A stretch of DNA of 64,000 nucleotides from Jiangella endophytica (lineage in GTDB: Bacteria > Actinomycetota > Actinomycetes > Jiangellales > Jiangellaceae): positions 62,001 through 126,000 of the forward strand of contig NZ_QVAI01000013.1 of the NCBI RefSeq assembly GCF_003427025.1, in the 5' to 3' direction. Position numbers and translations under genes: made by a program. Below are positions 40,578 through 47,920 of this stretch, one piece after another (positions within the stretch are counted from its first letter, which is position 1; every line of letters begins with the position of its first letter). The notes beneath the pieces were generated by a model. It was not told the origin of the DNA. It searched no databases and worked only from the letters and a program-made list of their open reading frames with translations.

Positions 40578-40712
40578 GTGATCTGCCCCGCGTGCAGTGA
40601 GCAACGGCACCAGGACTGCCCGGCCCTCTCGAAGGGCCGTTCCTGGTGCGACTGCCAGCACCAGTCGACCGACCGCCCGGTCGAGCCGGCCACCGGCCAC
40701 GCCTCGGAGTGA
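40578..40712 (+). CDS. Small Cys-rich (zinc-ribbon-like) protein, 44 aa
   Basis: A 44-aa protein that starts with ICPACSEQRHQDCPALSKGR and continues SWCDCQHQST, ending ATGHASE. The five Cys and neighbouring His (CPAC, DC, CDCQH) suggest a metal-binding knuckle. The GTG at 40578 has a strong GGAGG ribosome-binding site 5 nt upstream, which supports real translation. It follows the aidB stop by 100 nt. Its last 26 codons are the beginning of a segment that is repeated twice more downstream, where the start and N-terminal Cys residues are missing. The family is not recognised. Confidence 0.6.
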   Translation: MICPACSEQRHQDCPALSKGRSWCDCQHQSTDRPVEPATGHASE

Positions 40713-40718
40713 TCCCGG

Positions 40719-40882
40719 GTTCGTCAGCGCGCCGGCCGCACGCCGGCCGCACCCCAGGCCACAGGCCGGTCGCACGTCGGACCGCACGCCGCACGCCGAT
40801 GCACGTCGGTCGCAGGCCGGTCGCACGTCGGTCGCACGTCGGTCGCACCCCAGGTCGCACGCCGGGCCGCCGCCGGGGCGGA
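40719..40882. repeat. Degenerate 11-bp repeats, block 1
   Basis: Runs of an approximately 11-bp unit of the form GGTCGCACGTC / GGTCGCAGGCC / GGCCGCACGCC fill this block. Equivalent longer blocks lie at about 41078-41336 and 41528-41812. Frames through them encode Arg/Asp/Ala-rich repeats of 11 residues, which is a by-product of the DNA repeat. Confidence 0.7.
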
Positions 40883-40890
40883 CGGTGATC

Positions 40891-40930
40891 ATCCAGGATC
40901 CGTGGCGTCTGAACGCCCCGAATCCTGGAT
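40891..40930. terminator. Hairpin of repeat unit 1 (bidirectional terminator-like)
   Basis: ATCCAGGAT (40891-40899) pairs with ATCCTGGAT (40922-40930), enclosing a nested GGCGT/ACGCC stem. The same structure recurs at 41350-41389 and 41822-41861. It lies between convergent genes and is likely the ancestral terminator shared by both. Confidence 0.6.
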
Positions 40931-41349
40931 GGTCTGGAGAACGCCGGACGAGGTCAGCGGCACAAGTTGACCGAGCAGAGGGCCGTTCCTGGTGCGACTG
41001 CCAGCACCAGACGACCGACCGTCCGGTCGAGCCGACTACCGGCCACGCCTCGGAGTGATCCCGGGTTCGTCAGCGCGCCGGTCGCACGCCGGCCGCACCC
41101 CAGGCCACAGGCCGGTCGCACGTCGGACCGCACGCCGGTCGCACGCCGACCGCGCGTCGGCCGCACGTCGGCCGCAGGCCGGTCGCGCACGCCGGCCGCG
41201 CACGCCGACCGCACCCCCAGGCCGCAGGCCGGTCGCACGTCGGACCGCACGCCGATCGCAGGCCGCACGCCGATGCAGGCCGGTCGCACGTCGGACCGCA
41301 CGCCGATCGCAGATCGCACGCCGGGCCGCCGCCGGGGCGGACGGTGATC

Positions 41350-41389
41350 ATCCAGGATCCGTGGCGTCTGAACGCCCCGAATCCTGGAT
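41350..41389. terminator. Hairpin of repeat unit 2
   Basis: Same arms (ATCCAGGAT/ATCCTGGAT) and same nested stem as in unit 1. Confidence 0.6.
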
Positions 41390-41672
41390 GGCCTGGAGAA
41401 CGCCGGACGAGGTCAGAAGCACAAGTTGACCAAGCAGAGGGCCGTTCCTGGTGCGACTGCCAGCACCATACGACCGACCGTCCGGTCGAGCCGACTACCG
41501 GCCACGCCTCGGAGTGATCCCGGCGTTCGCAAGCACGTCGGTCGCACGTCGGTCGCAGGCCGGTCGCAGGTCGGTCGCACATCGATGCACGTCAGTCGCA
41601 GGGCGGTCGCGTCGGTCGCACGTCGGTCCGCGCACGCCGATCGCACCCCAGGCGGCCCCGCCGATGCATGTT

Positions 41673-41774
41673 GGTCGCGCACGCCGATGCACGTCGGTCG
41701 ACCGTCGGTCGCGCACGCCGATGCACGTCGGTCGACCGTCGGTCGCGCACGCCGATGCACGTCGGTCGCAGGCC
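41673..41774. repeat. Three 34-bp tandem repeats inside unit 3
   Basis: A 34-bp unit starting GGTCGCGCACGCCGATGCAC begins at 41673, 41707 and 41741. The first two copies are identical as far as I can read, and the third diverges at its end. It is nested within the 11-bp repeat block and is found only in unit 3, so it arose after the larger duplication. Confidence 0.7.
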
Positions 41775-41821
41775 GATAGCGGCGGTCGCACCCCAGGCCG
41801 CCGCCGGCGCGGACGGTGATC

Positions 41822-41861
41822 ATCCAGGATGCGTGGCGTCGGAACGCCCCGAATCCTGGAT
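41822..41861. terminator. Hairpin of repeat unit 3, at the end of the DUF4333 gene
   Basis: Same inverted repeat, about 24 nt beyond the stop of the DUF4333 lipoprotein gene (minus strand). This is the copy best placed to end that transcript. Confidence 0.6.
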
Positions 41862-41884
41862 GGTCAGGAGAACACCGGACGAGG

Positions 41885-42265
41885 TCAGAAGCTCACGTTC
41901 ACCGAGCAGTTCGGGATCTCGTCGACCTGGGCGATCGTCTGGTCGTCGACGAAGACGCCGAGGGAGCCGGTGCAGCCGGAGCTGGACAGCGTGCCGTCGA
42001 ACTCGGCCCGCACCGCGCGGCCGTCCACCGCCGTTCCCGTGCACGAGGCGTCGCCACTGAGCGAGGTGCCGGAGCGACTCAGGTCGGTCGAGCAGTCGGG
42101 GCCGTTCTCCAGCGTCACGCCTGCGTCGGACAGCTGGCGCGACACGGCGTCCTCCAGGGCGGTCGCGGCGAGGTCGTTGAGTCCCTGGTCGAGCTGTTCG
42201 GAGCAGGCCGTCAGCGCCAGGACACCGGCGGCGAGCAGGGCAAGGGATCGCGGGAGTCGGAGCAC
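41885..42265 (-). CDS. DUF4333 lipoprotein
   Basis: A 126-aa exported lipoprotein. The signal peptide ends in the lipobox LTAC (Cys21). The mature part has a helical stretch (EQLDQGLNDLAATALEDAVSRQL) and a beta domain with paired Cys (GPDCSTDL, ASCTGTAVDG, SSGCTGSLGVFV, PNCSVNV), fitting the DUF4333 pattern of actinobacterial surface lipoproteins. The GTG start at 42265 is 8 nt after a TAGGGT -10-like box, so the mRNA may be leaderless. The 3' end of this gene forms one end of the tandem duplication. Function is unknown. Confidence 0.8.
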   Translation of the reverse strand: MLRLPRSLALLAAGVLALTACSEQLDQGLNDLAATALEDAVSRQLSDAGVTLENGPDCSTDLSRSGTSLSGDASCTGTAVDGRAVRAEFDGTLSSSGCTGSLGVFVDDQTIAQVDEIPNCSVNVSF

Positions 42266-42323
42266 GGCGCCGACCCTACAGGCGCCACATTAAAACCTAC
42301 TCAACCGCTAGGAAATCTCGAAA

Positions 42324-42329
42324 TATAAG
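42324..42329 (+). promoter_or_regulatory. Candidate -10 box of the sulfur operon
   Basis: TATAAG lies in a markedly AT-richer segment (42286-42345) upstream of the leader peptide. A clear -35 is not visible, so an activator-dependent promoter is possible. Confidence 0.4.
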
Positions 42330-42386
42330 ACAACTTTGCCCGAATGATGGACACGCCGTTCGCGCCCCACCGCAGGACATGGCACG

Positions 42387-42482
42387 ATGCTCTGCATGTT
42401 GTCCGTCATTCCACTGCTGCTGGTGAGTCGACGTCACGTCGACTACGGCCGCATGGACAGCATGCTCTGTCTGGCGTTCTGA
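42387..42482 (+). CDS. Putative regulatory leader peptide (RRHVD type)
   Basis: A 31-aa open frame with the stretch LVSRRHVDYGRMDSMLC near its end. Actinobacteria carry short leader peptides with an SRRHVD...C pattern in front of sulfur-metabolism operons, where Cys codons near the end are thought to report cysteinyl-tRNA supply. This one has Cys codons at positions 3 and 28. It ends 123 nt before the sulfite reductase ATG, leaving room for an attenuator. The ATG at 42387 is preceded by AGGAC. Confidence 0.7.
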   Translation: MLCMLSVIPLLLVSRRHVDYGRMDSMLCLAF

Positions 42483-42605
42483 CCGCCCCGGACTCACTCA
42501 GCCGGGCGTGCGGTCGCGCCGGCGGGCACACCGGACACCCCGGGACCGAAGCCGAGAACCCAGCGCGCACCGTGCGTCCCCGACCCCTCGAGGACTGCAC
42601 TGCAC

Positions 42606-44270
42606 ATGTCGCCTACGCAGACGCCGGCCCCCAAGCGCCCCAAGGGCCAGGGGCAGTGGGCCCTCGGCCACCTCGAACCGCTGAACCCGAACGAGCGGTT
42701 CAAGAAGGACGACGACGGCCTCAACGTCCGCAAGCGCATCGAGACCATCTACAGCAAGCGCGGGTTCGCGAGCATCGACCCGCAGGACCTGCGCGGCCGG
42801 TTCCGCTGGTGGGGTCTCTACACGCAGCGCCGCCCCGGCATCCCCGGCGGCAAGACGGCGGTGCTGGAGCCGCACGAGCTGGACGACGAGTACTTCATGC
42901 TGCGGGTGCGCATCGACGGCGGTGCGCTCAGCCTGGCGCAGCTGCGCACGATCGCGGAGATCTCCACGACGTACGCGCGCGACACCGCTGACGTCACCGA
43001 CCGGCAGAACATCCAGCTGCACTGGATCCGGGTCGAGGACGTACCGGTGATCTGGGAGAAGCTGGAGGCCGTCGGCCTCAGCACGACGGAGGCGTGCGGC
43101 GACGTGCCGCGCGTCATCCTCGGCTCCCCCGTCGCCGGCATCAGCGCCGCCGAGGTGCTGGACCCGACGTGGGCGATCGACGAGATCCAGCGCCGCTACA
43201 TCGGCTCCCCCGAGTTCTCCAACCTGCCGCGCAAGTTCAAGTCGGCCATCAGCGGGCTGCCCGACATCGTGCACGAGGCCAACGACATCGCCTACGTCGG
43301 CGTCGACCACCCCGAGCACGGCCCGGGCCTGGACCTGTGGGTCGGCGGCGGACTGTCGACGAACCCGAAGCTGGCGGTGCGGCTCGGCGTGTGGGTGCCG
43401 CTGGAGGAGGCCCCGGAGGTCTGGGCCGGCGTCGTCGGCATCTTCCGCGACTACGGCTACCGCCGGCTGCGCCACCGCGCGCGGCTGAAGTTCCTCGTCG
43501 ACGACTGGGGCGCGGAGAAGTTCCGGGACGTTCTCGAAAGCGACGAGTACCTCGGCCGAAAGCTCATCGACGGCCCGCCGCCGCCCGGGCACGTCGAGCC
43601 GATCGACCACGTCGGCATCCACGAGCAGAAGGACGGCCGGTTCTACGTCGGCGTCGCGCCGCTGGTCGGCCGGGTGTCCGGCTCGATGCTGAGCAAGCTG
43701 GCCGACGTCGTCGAGGCGCACGGCTCGGGCCGGCTGCGCACGACGCCGCACCAGAAGCTGGTCATCCTCGACGTCGACGGCGACCAGGTCGAGTCGCTGG
43801 TCACCGCGCTCGACGCCATCGGCCTGCAAGCCCGGCCGAGCGTGTTCCGGCGCAACACGATGGCCTGCACCGGCCTGGAGTACTGCAAGCTGGCCATCGT
43901 CGAGACCAAGCAGCTCGCCGTCGACACCGTGGCCGAGCTGGAGCAGCGGCTGGCCGACCTCACCAAGCAGCTCGACGTGCCGATCTCGCTGCACATCAAC
44001 GGCTGCCCGAACTCGTGCGCCCGCATCCAGGTCGCCGACATCGGCCTCAAGGGCCAGGTCGTCAAGGGCGAGGAGGGCTTCCAGGTCCACCTCGGCGGCG
44101 GCCTGGGCCTGGACGCCGGCTTCGGCCGGAAGCTGCGCGGGCTGAAGGTGACGGCGGCGGAGCTGCCCGAGTACGTGGAGCGCGTCGTCCGGCGCTTCAT
44201 CGACGATCGGACGGACGGCGAGCGGTTCGCCCAGTGGGTGGCTCGCGCCGACGAGGAAGCGCTCCAGTGA
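42606..44270 (+). CDS. sir: Ferredoxin-dependent nitrite/sulfite reductase (SirA/NirA type)
   Basis: A 554-aa siroheme-[4Fe-4S] enzyme, here most likely assimilatory sulfite reductase (sulfite to sulfide). FMLRVRIDGGALSLAQLRTIAEISTTYARDTADVTDRQNIQLHWI is the first ferredoxin-like half. The cluster/siroheme Cys ligands are in ACTGLEYC and NGCPNSC. QKDGRFYVGVAPLVGRVSG starts the second half. The downstream CysH and siroheme synthase genes favour sulfite over nitrite. A leader peptide lies upstream. It is the first enzyme gene of the operon. Confidence 0.9.
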   Translation: MSPTQTPAPKRPKGQGQWALGHLEPLNPNERFKKDDDGLNVRKRIETIYSKRGFASIDPQDLRGRFRWWGLYTQRRPGIPGGKTAVLEPHELDDEYFMLRVRIDGGALSLAQLRTIAEISTTYARDTADVTDRQNIQLHWIRVEDVPVIWEKLEAVGLSTTEACGDVPRVILGSPVAGISAAEVLDPTWAIDEIQRRYIGSPEFSNLPRKFKSAISGLPDIVHEANDIAYVGVDHPEHGPGLDLWVGGGLSTNPKLAVRLGVWVPLEEAPEVWAGVVGIFRDYGYRRLRHRARLKFLVDDWGAEKFRDVLESDEYLGRKLIDGPPPPGHVEPIDHVGIHEQKDGRFYVGVAPLVGRVSGSMLSKLADVVEAHGSGRLRTTPHQKLVILDVDGDQVESLVTALDAIGLQARPSVFRRNTMACTGLEYCKLAIVETKQLAVDTVAELEQRLADLTKQLDVPISLHINGCPNSCARIQVADIGLKGQVVKGEEGFQVHLGGGLGLDAGFGRKLRGLKVTAAELPEYVERVVRRFIDDRTDGERFAQWVARADEEALQ

Positions 44271-44271
44271 C

Positions 44272-44466
44272 ATGAACGAGACCAGGGCCGCGATCATGCA
44301 CTGCCCGTTCTGCGGGGAGGAAGACCTCTTCCCCACGGCCGAGGTACGCGCCTCAGCCGAGGCCGAGAATCGGCCGGCGGAGCACAACGCGTGGGAGTGC
44401 CGGTCCTGTCTGCGGGTGTTCTCGGTGAAACTGCTCGGCCTCTCGACCAGAAGGAGCGCAGGATGA
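44272..44466 (+). CDS. Small zinc-ribbon protein of the sulfur operon
   Basis: A 64-aa protein with two CxxC pairs, MHCPFCGEEDLF and WECRSCLRVF, forming a zinc ribbon (an iron-sulfur or rubredoxin-like site is also possible). It begins one nucleotide after the sulfite reductase stop and overlaps cysH (ATGA). Small Cys-rich proteins commonly sit between sir and cysH in actinobacteria and may serve as an electron carrier or assembly factor. The exact role is not known. Confidence 0.7.
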   Translation: MNETRAAIMHCPFCGEEDLFPTAEVRASAEAENRPAEHNAWECRSCLRVFSVKLLGLSTRRSAG

Positions 44467-45158
44467 CCCTCTGCCCGACGAACTCCCTCGAGGCGCTGGC
44501 GCTGGACGCCGCGCGCAACCTGGAGGACGCACCGGCCGGCGAGATCGTGCGCTGGGCCCACGAGACCTTCGGCGAGCGGTTCGCCATCACCGCCTCCATG
44601 GCCGACGGCGTGCTGTCGCACGTGGCGTCGACGGCGGTGCCGGGCATCAAGGTGCTGTTCCTCGACACCGGCTACCACTTCGCCGAGACCATCGGCACCC
44701 GCGACGCCATCGCGGCGACGTACGACGTCGAGGTCGAGACGATCACGCACCCGCTGCGCGTCCCGGAGCACGAGGCCGAGTACGGCAAGCTGTACGAGAT
44801 CGACTCCGACCTCTGCTGCGCCATCCGCAAGGTGTGGCCGTTGGACCGCGCGCTCAAGCCGTACGACGCCTGGGCCGGTGGCGTCCGCCGCTCCGAGTCC
44901 GCGTCGCGCACCAACACGCCGGTCGTGGCCTGGGACCCCAAGCGCGCCAAGGTCAAGGTGAACCCGCTGGCCACCTGGACCGACGAGCAGGTCGACGCGT
45001 ACGTCGAGCAGCACAACATCCTGGTGAACCCGCTGCGCGAGCTGGGCTTCCTGTCCATCGGCTGCGAGCCGTGCACCCGCCCCGTCGCGCCTGGCGAGGA
45101 CGCGCGCGCGGGTCGCTGGTCGGGCTCGTCGAAGACCGAGTGCGGGATCAACATCTGA
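44463..45158 (+). CDS. cysH: Adenylylsulfate/phosphoadenylylsulfate reductase
   Basis: A 231-aa reductase that converts APS (or PAPS) to sulfite. FAITASMADGVLSHVAS is the PP-loop-like nucleotide site, and LFLDTGYHFAETIGTRDAI is the family hallmark. The Cys pairs DLCC (about residue 118) and GCEPC are the [4Fe-4S] ligands of APS-type reductases, and the catalytic C-terminal Cys is in KTECGINI. The cluster-binding pattern favours APS as substrate. It is coupled to neighbours by ATGA and TGATG overlaps. Confidence 0.92.
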   Translation: MTLCPTNSLEALALDAARNLEDAPAGEIVRWAHETFGERFAITASMADGVLSHVASTAVPGIKVLFLDTGYHFAETIGTRDAIAATYDVEVETITHPLRVPEHEAEYGKLYEIDSDLCCAIRKVWPLDRALKPYDAWAGGVRRSESASRTNTPVVAWDPKRAKVKVNPLATWTDEQVDAYVEQHNILVNPLRELGFLSIGCEPCTRPVAPGEDARAGRWSGSSKTECGINI

Positions 45159-46336
45159 TGTATCCCCTGCAGCTGGACGTGGCCGGCAAGCGGGTCGTCG
45201 TGGTCGGCGGCGGACCCGTGGCCGACCGCCGCGTCCAGCCGCTGGTCGCCGCCGGGGCCGAGGTGCACCTGGTGGCGCCGTTCCTGTGCGAGCCGCTGGC
45301 CGAGCTGGTCGCGGCCGGACGGCTCACCTGGTCGCCGCGCGACTACACCGGCGGCGACCTCGACGGCGCCTGGCTGGTGCACACCGCCACCGGCGAGCCC
45401 GCCGTCGACGACGCCGTCGCCACGGCGGCCGACGCCCAGCGCACGTGGTGCGTCCGCGCCGACGACGCCGCCCGCTCGGCCGCGTGGACGCCGGCCGTCG
45501 CCCGGGTCGGTGACGTGCTGGTCGCGGTCACCGCGGGCGGCGACCCGCGGCGCGCCGTCCGGTTGCGCAACGCGGTCCAGACCGCTCTCGAGACCGGCGA
45601 GCTGCCCCTGAGGCGCACCAGGCGGCAACGACGGGGTCAGGTCGCCCTCGTGGGCGGCGGCCCCGGCCACACCGGCCTGATCACCACCCGCGGGCGCCAG
45701 CTGCTGGGCGCCGCCGACGTCGTCGTGGTCGACCGGCTGGCGCCGCGCGCGCTACTGGCCGAACTGGACGACGACGTCGAGGTCATCGACGTCGGCAAGA
45801 CGCCCGGCCACCACCCCGTCCCGCAGCACGAGATCAACCGGCTGCTGGTCGAGCACGCCCAGGCCGGCAAGCAGGTCGTCCGCCTCAAGGGCGGCGACCC
45901 GTTCGTCCTCGGCCGCGGCGGCGAGGAGGCGGCCGCCTGCCGGGCCGCCGGCGTTCCCGTCGAGATCGTCCCGGGCGTGACCAGCGCGGTCGCCGTGCCC
46001 GCCTCCGTCGGCATCCCCGTGACGCATCGCGGGCTGGCCAAGCAGTTCACCGTCGTCTCCGGGCACGAGGACCTCGATTGGGCCAACCTCGCCGGCACCG
46101 AGGGCACGCTGGTCTTCCTCATGGGCGTCAGCCTGCTCGCCGACACCGCCGCCCAGCTGGTCGCCCACGGCATGGACCCGGACACCCCCGCCGCCGTCGT
46201 CGAGGACGGCTTCGGCCCGCGCCAGCGGGTCACCACCGCGCCGCTCTCCGGGATCGCCCGCGCCGCCGCCGAGGCCGGGGCCCAGCCGCCGGCCGTCATC
46301 GTCGTCGGCGACGTCGCCGCGCTCGCCTCCGTCTGA
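45158..46336 (+). CDS. cysG: Siroheme synthase: precorrin-2 dehydrogenase / uroporphyrinogen-III methyltransferase
   Basis: A 392-aa fusion. Residues 1-150 are a Met8/CysG-like NAD-binding domain (VAGKRVVVVGGGPVADRRV, then DVLVAVTAGGDPRRAVRLRN). Residues about 160-392 are the CobA/SUMT methyltransferase: VALVGGGPGHTGLITTRG, VVVDRLA, VVRLKGGDPFVLGRGGEEAAAC, EIVPGVTSAVAVPASVGIPVTHRG. The product supplies siroheme for the sulfite reductase. The N-terminal part is shorter than E. coli CysG, and its chelatase region is reduced. The start overlaps the cysH stop by one nucleotide. Confidence 0.9.
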   Translation: MYPLQLDVAGKRVVVVGGGPVADRRVQPLVAAGAEVHLVAPFLCEPLAELVAAGRLTWSPRDYTGGDLDGAWLVHTATGEPAVDDAVATAADAQRTWCVRADDAARSAAWTPAVARVGDVLVAVTAGGDPRRAVRLRNAVQTALETGELPLRRTRRQRRGQVALVGGGPGHTGLITTRGRQLLGAADVVVVDRLAPRALLAELDDDVEVIDVGKTPGHHPVPQHEINRLLVEHAQAGKQVVRLKGGDPFVLGRGGEEAAACRAAGVPVEIVPGVTSAVAVPASVGIPVTHRGLAKQFTVVSGHEDLDWANLAGTEGTLVFLMGVSLLADTAAQLVAHGMDPDTPAAVVEDGFGPRQRVTTAPLSGIARAAAEAGAQPPAVIVVGDVAALASV

Positions 46337-46661
46337 CGCCGCACTCCCCACGCCGCCCTCCCCCACGCCGCCGTCGGCGCCGCCCCGGCCCCGTCGCCCT
46401 CGCGGCCCGCACCGCCTTCACGGCCCACGCCACCCCGCATCACCGCCCGCGCCGGCATCCCAGCCCGCACCGCCGCGCCGCCCGCGCCGCCGTCCCGGCC
46501 CGCGCCGCCCCGCGCCGCCGCGTATGCCGCCCTCTCGGTCCCCGTCGCGCCCACGCGCGTCCGCGACCCGGCCGACCTGCACCGGACATCTGCCGTCACA
46601 CGGTCGCAACACCTTCCTGCGACGTGCCGGGATCGACACCAAGACGTGATCCCGGACACCC
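46337..46661. other. C-rich low-complexity interval
   Basis: About 325 nt, of which 46350-46560 is extremely C-rich on the plus strand with CGCC/CCGCG-type runs. No supported gene. It may end or pause transcription of the sulfur operon in a factor-dependent way (a C-rich, G-poor RNA of this kind resembles a rut region); this is inference. Confidence 0.45.
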
Positions 46662-46694
46662 TTGACGACAAGATTGGATCCTGTATCTTCAATC
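46662..46694 (+). promoter_or_regulatory. tct operon promoter with GATTGGATCC site
   Basis: TTGACG (46662-46667) and TATCTT (46684-46689), spacer 16 nt. The spacer contains GATTGGATCC (46672-46681), the exact reverse complement of the site at 429-438. A partner CAATC at 46690-46694 makes an inverted pair GATTG...CAATC. An FCD-type GntR repressor site is likely from position. The first gene starts about 120 nt downstream. Confidence 0.55.
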
Positions 46695-46814
46695 GAAATG
46701 CTGCGCGGGTTCGCCCGGGCATCCACAAGCCGGCCGGTTGCGGGCTGAGCACACTCGCCCGCGGCCGGCCGATTCACACGGTCGACGTCGGCACGTACGT
46801 CTCGGGAGTGGTTG

Positions 46815-47840
46815 ATGGCCAAGATCTCGTTCGGTATCCGGGTGCCCAATTCGGGCCCGTTGTCCGGCGTGGAGAACATCGTGCGGACCGCGCAGAAGGC
46901 CGAGGAGCTGGGCTTCGACTCGATCTTCGTGCACGACCACGTGGTGTGGAGCACGCAGATGCACCGTCACCACATCTCCTCCGGCGCCCACGAGGCGCTG
47001 GCCGACGACCAGTCGGCTGACTTCTACGAGGCACTCACCGTCATCGGCTACCTCGCCGCCGTCACCCAGCGGGTCCAGATCGGCGTCGCGTGTCTGGTCA
47101 TGCCGACACGCAACCCCATCTACGCCGCCAAGCAGCTGGCGACGCTGGACCACCTCAGCAACGGCCGGCTCATCGCCGGCGTCGGCCTCGGGTCGAAGGC
47201 CAGCCAGTCGTCGAACGAGTTCGAGGTGTTCGAGGTCGATTTCAAGCAGCGGGCCGGGCTGACCGACGAGTACATCGACGCCATGCGGGCCATCTGGACG
47301 CAGCCGCTGGCGTCGTACCACGGCAAGCACCTCTCGTTCACCGACGCCGAGATCTACCCGAAGCCGCTGCAGCAGCCCCACCCGCCGATCTGGGTCGGCG
47401 GCTGGACCGACTACGCCGCGCGCCGCACCGGCCGCGTCGGCGACGGCTGGGTCCCCGGCTGGCTGTCGCCGAAGGAGATGGCGCGCGGCGCGGAGATCGT
47501 CCGCGACACCGCCACCGAGCACGGCCGCGACCCCGGCGCCATCACCATCGCCGTCGAGAAGCTGGCCGTCATCAAGCGCGACCGGGACGCCGCACTGGAG
47601 CGCGCGATCCCCACGGTCCGCACCAGCAGCACCACGTACGAGCGGGACGTCGACGACATCTCGTTCGCGCTCGACCGCCACATCTTCGGCTCGGTCGACG
47701 ACGTGAAGCGGCGGGTGGAGGAGTTCGTCGAGGCGGGCGTGACCCACTTCGAGCTGAAGCTCATCTACCCGTCGATCGACGATCTCGAGGACCAGATGAC
47801 CCTCTGGGCCGAGGAGATCCTGCCGCTCTACCGCGACTGA
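46815..47840 (+). CDS. LLM-class flavin-dependent oxidoreductase
   Basis: A 341-aa luciferase-like monooxygenase/reductase using FMN or F420. SFGIRVPNSGPLSGVENIVRTAQKAEELGFDSIFVHDH, TRNPIYAAKQLATLDHLSNGRLIAGVGLGSKASQSSNEFEVF, and PHPPIWVGGWTDYAARRTGRVGDGWVPGW are the family hallmarks. The length and start fit the F420-dependent TIGR036xx-type groups. It is the first gene downstream of the tct promoter, and the ATG at 46815 follows TCGGGAG. It presumably opens catabolism of the compound imported by the downstream transporter. The substrate is unknown. Confidence 0.85.
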   Translation: MAKISFGIRVPNSGPLSGVENIVRTAQKAEELGFDSIFVHDHVVWSTQMHRHHISSGAHEALADDQSADFYEALTVIGYLAAVTQRVQIGVACLVMPTRNPIYAAKQLATLDHLSNGRLIAGVGLGSKASQSSNEFEVFEVDFKQRAGLTDEYIDAMRAIWTQPLASYHGKHLSFTDAEIYPKPLQQPHPPIWVGGWTDYAARRTGRVGDGWVPGWLSPKEMARGAEIVRDTATEHGRDPGAITIAVEKLAVIKRDRDAALERAIPTVRTSSTTYERDVDDISFALDRHIFGSVDDVKRRVEEFVEAGVTHFELKLIYPSIDDLEDQMTLWAEEILPLYRD

Positions 47841-47920
47841 CACCGTCCGGCGAGCAGACGCGGCAACCCCAGAGACCCCGGAGTTCGTTCGTACATCCCA
47901 GCTCAGGATTGGACGAGTTC

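Larger units (their letters stand above)
40633..41909. repeat. Three-copy tandem duplication
   Basis: Units 40633-40978, 40979-41437 and 41438-41909 share the same start (AGGGCCGTTCCTGGTGCGAC...) and the same end (hairpin, ...GGACGAGGTCAG..., GAGCAG or AAGCAG). Each contains the 3' part of the Cys-rich gene, a variable block of about 11-bp GC-rich repeats, a hairpin, and a 24-bp copy of the 3' end of the DUF4333 gene. Only the outer ends join to intact genes. Length differences come from the 11-bp block. Confidence 0.85.

Noticed and set aside
40474..40581. A 35-codon frame overlapping the aidB stop as ATGA
   Set aside because: Arg/Thr/Pro-rich, no motif or RBS. The stronger candidate is the Cys-rich frame starting at 40578. 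Kept out for lack of support.
41673..41774. CRISPR-like array of 34-bp repeats
   Set aside because: The repeats are directly contiguous with no unique spacers and no cas genes, so this is a simple tandem repeat.
40700..41820. Long frames with 11-residue repeats (Arg/Ala/Asp/Cys-rich) on both strands
   Set aside because: All are consequences of an 11-bp DNA repeat read in three frames. No start/RBS, and the repeat runs across unit junctions.
46078..46665. A 195-codon frame across the C-rich interval downstream of cysG
   Set aside because: The translation is almost entirely Arg/Pro, the product of C-rich low-complexity DNA.
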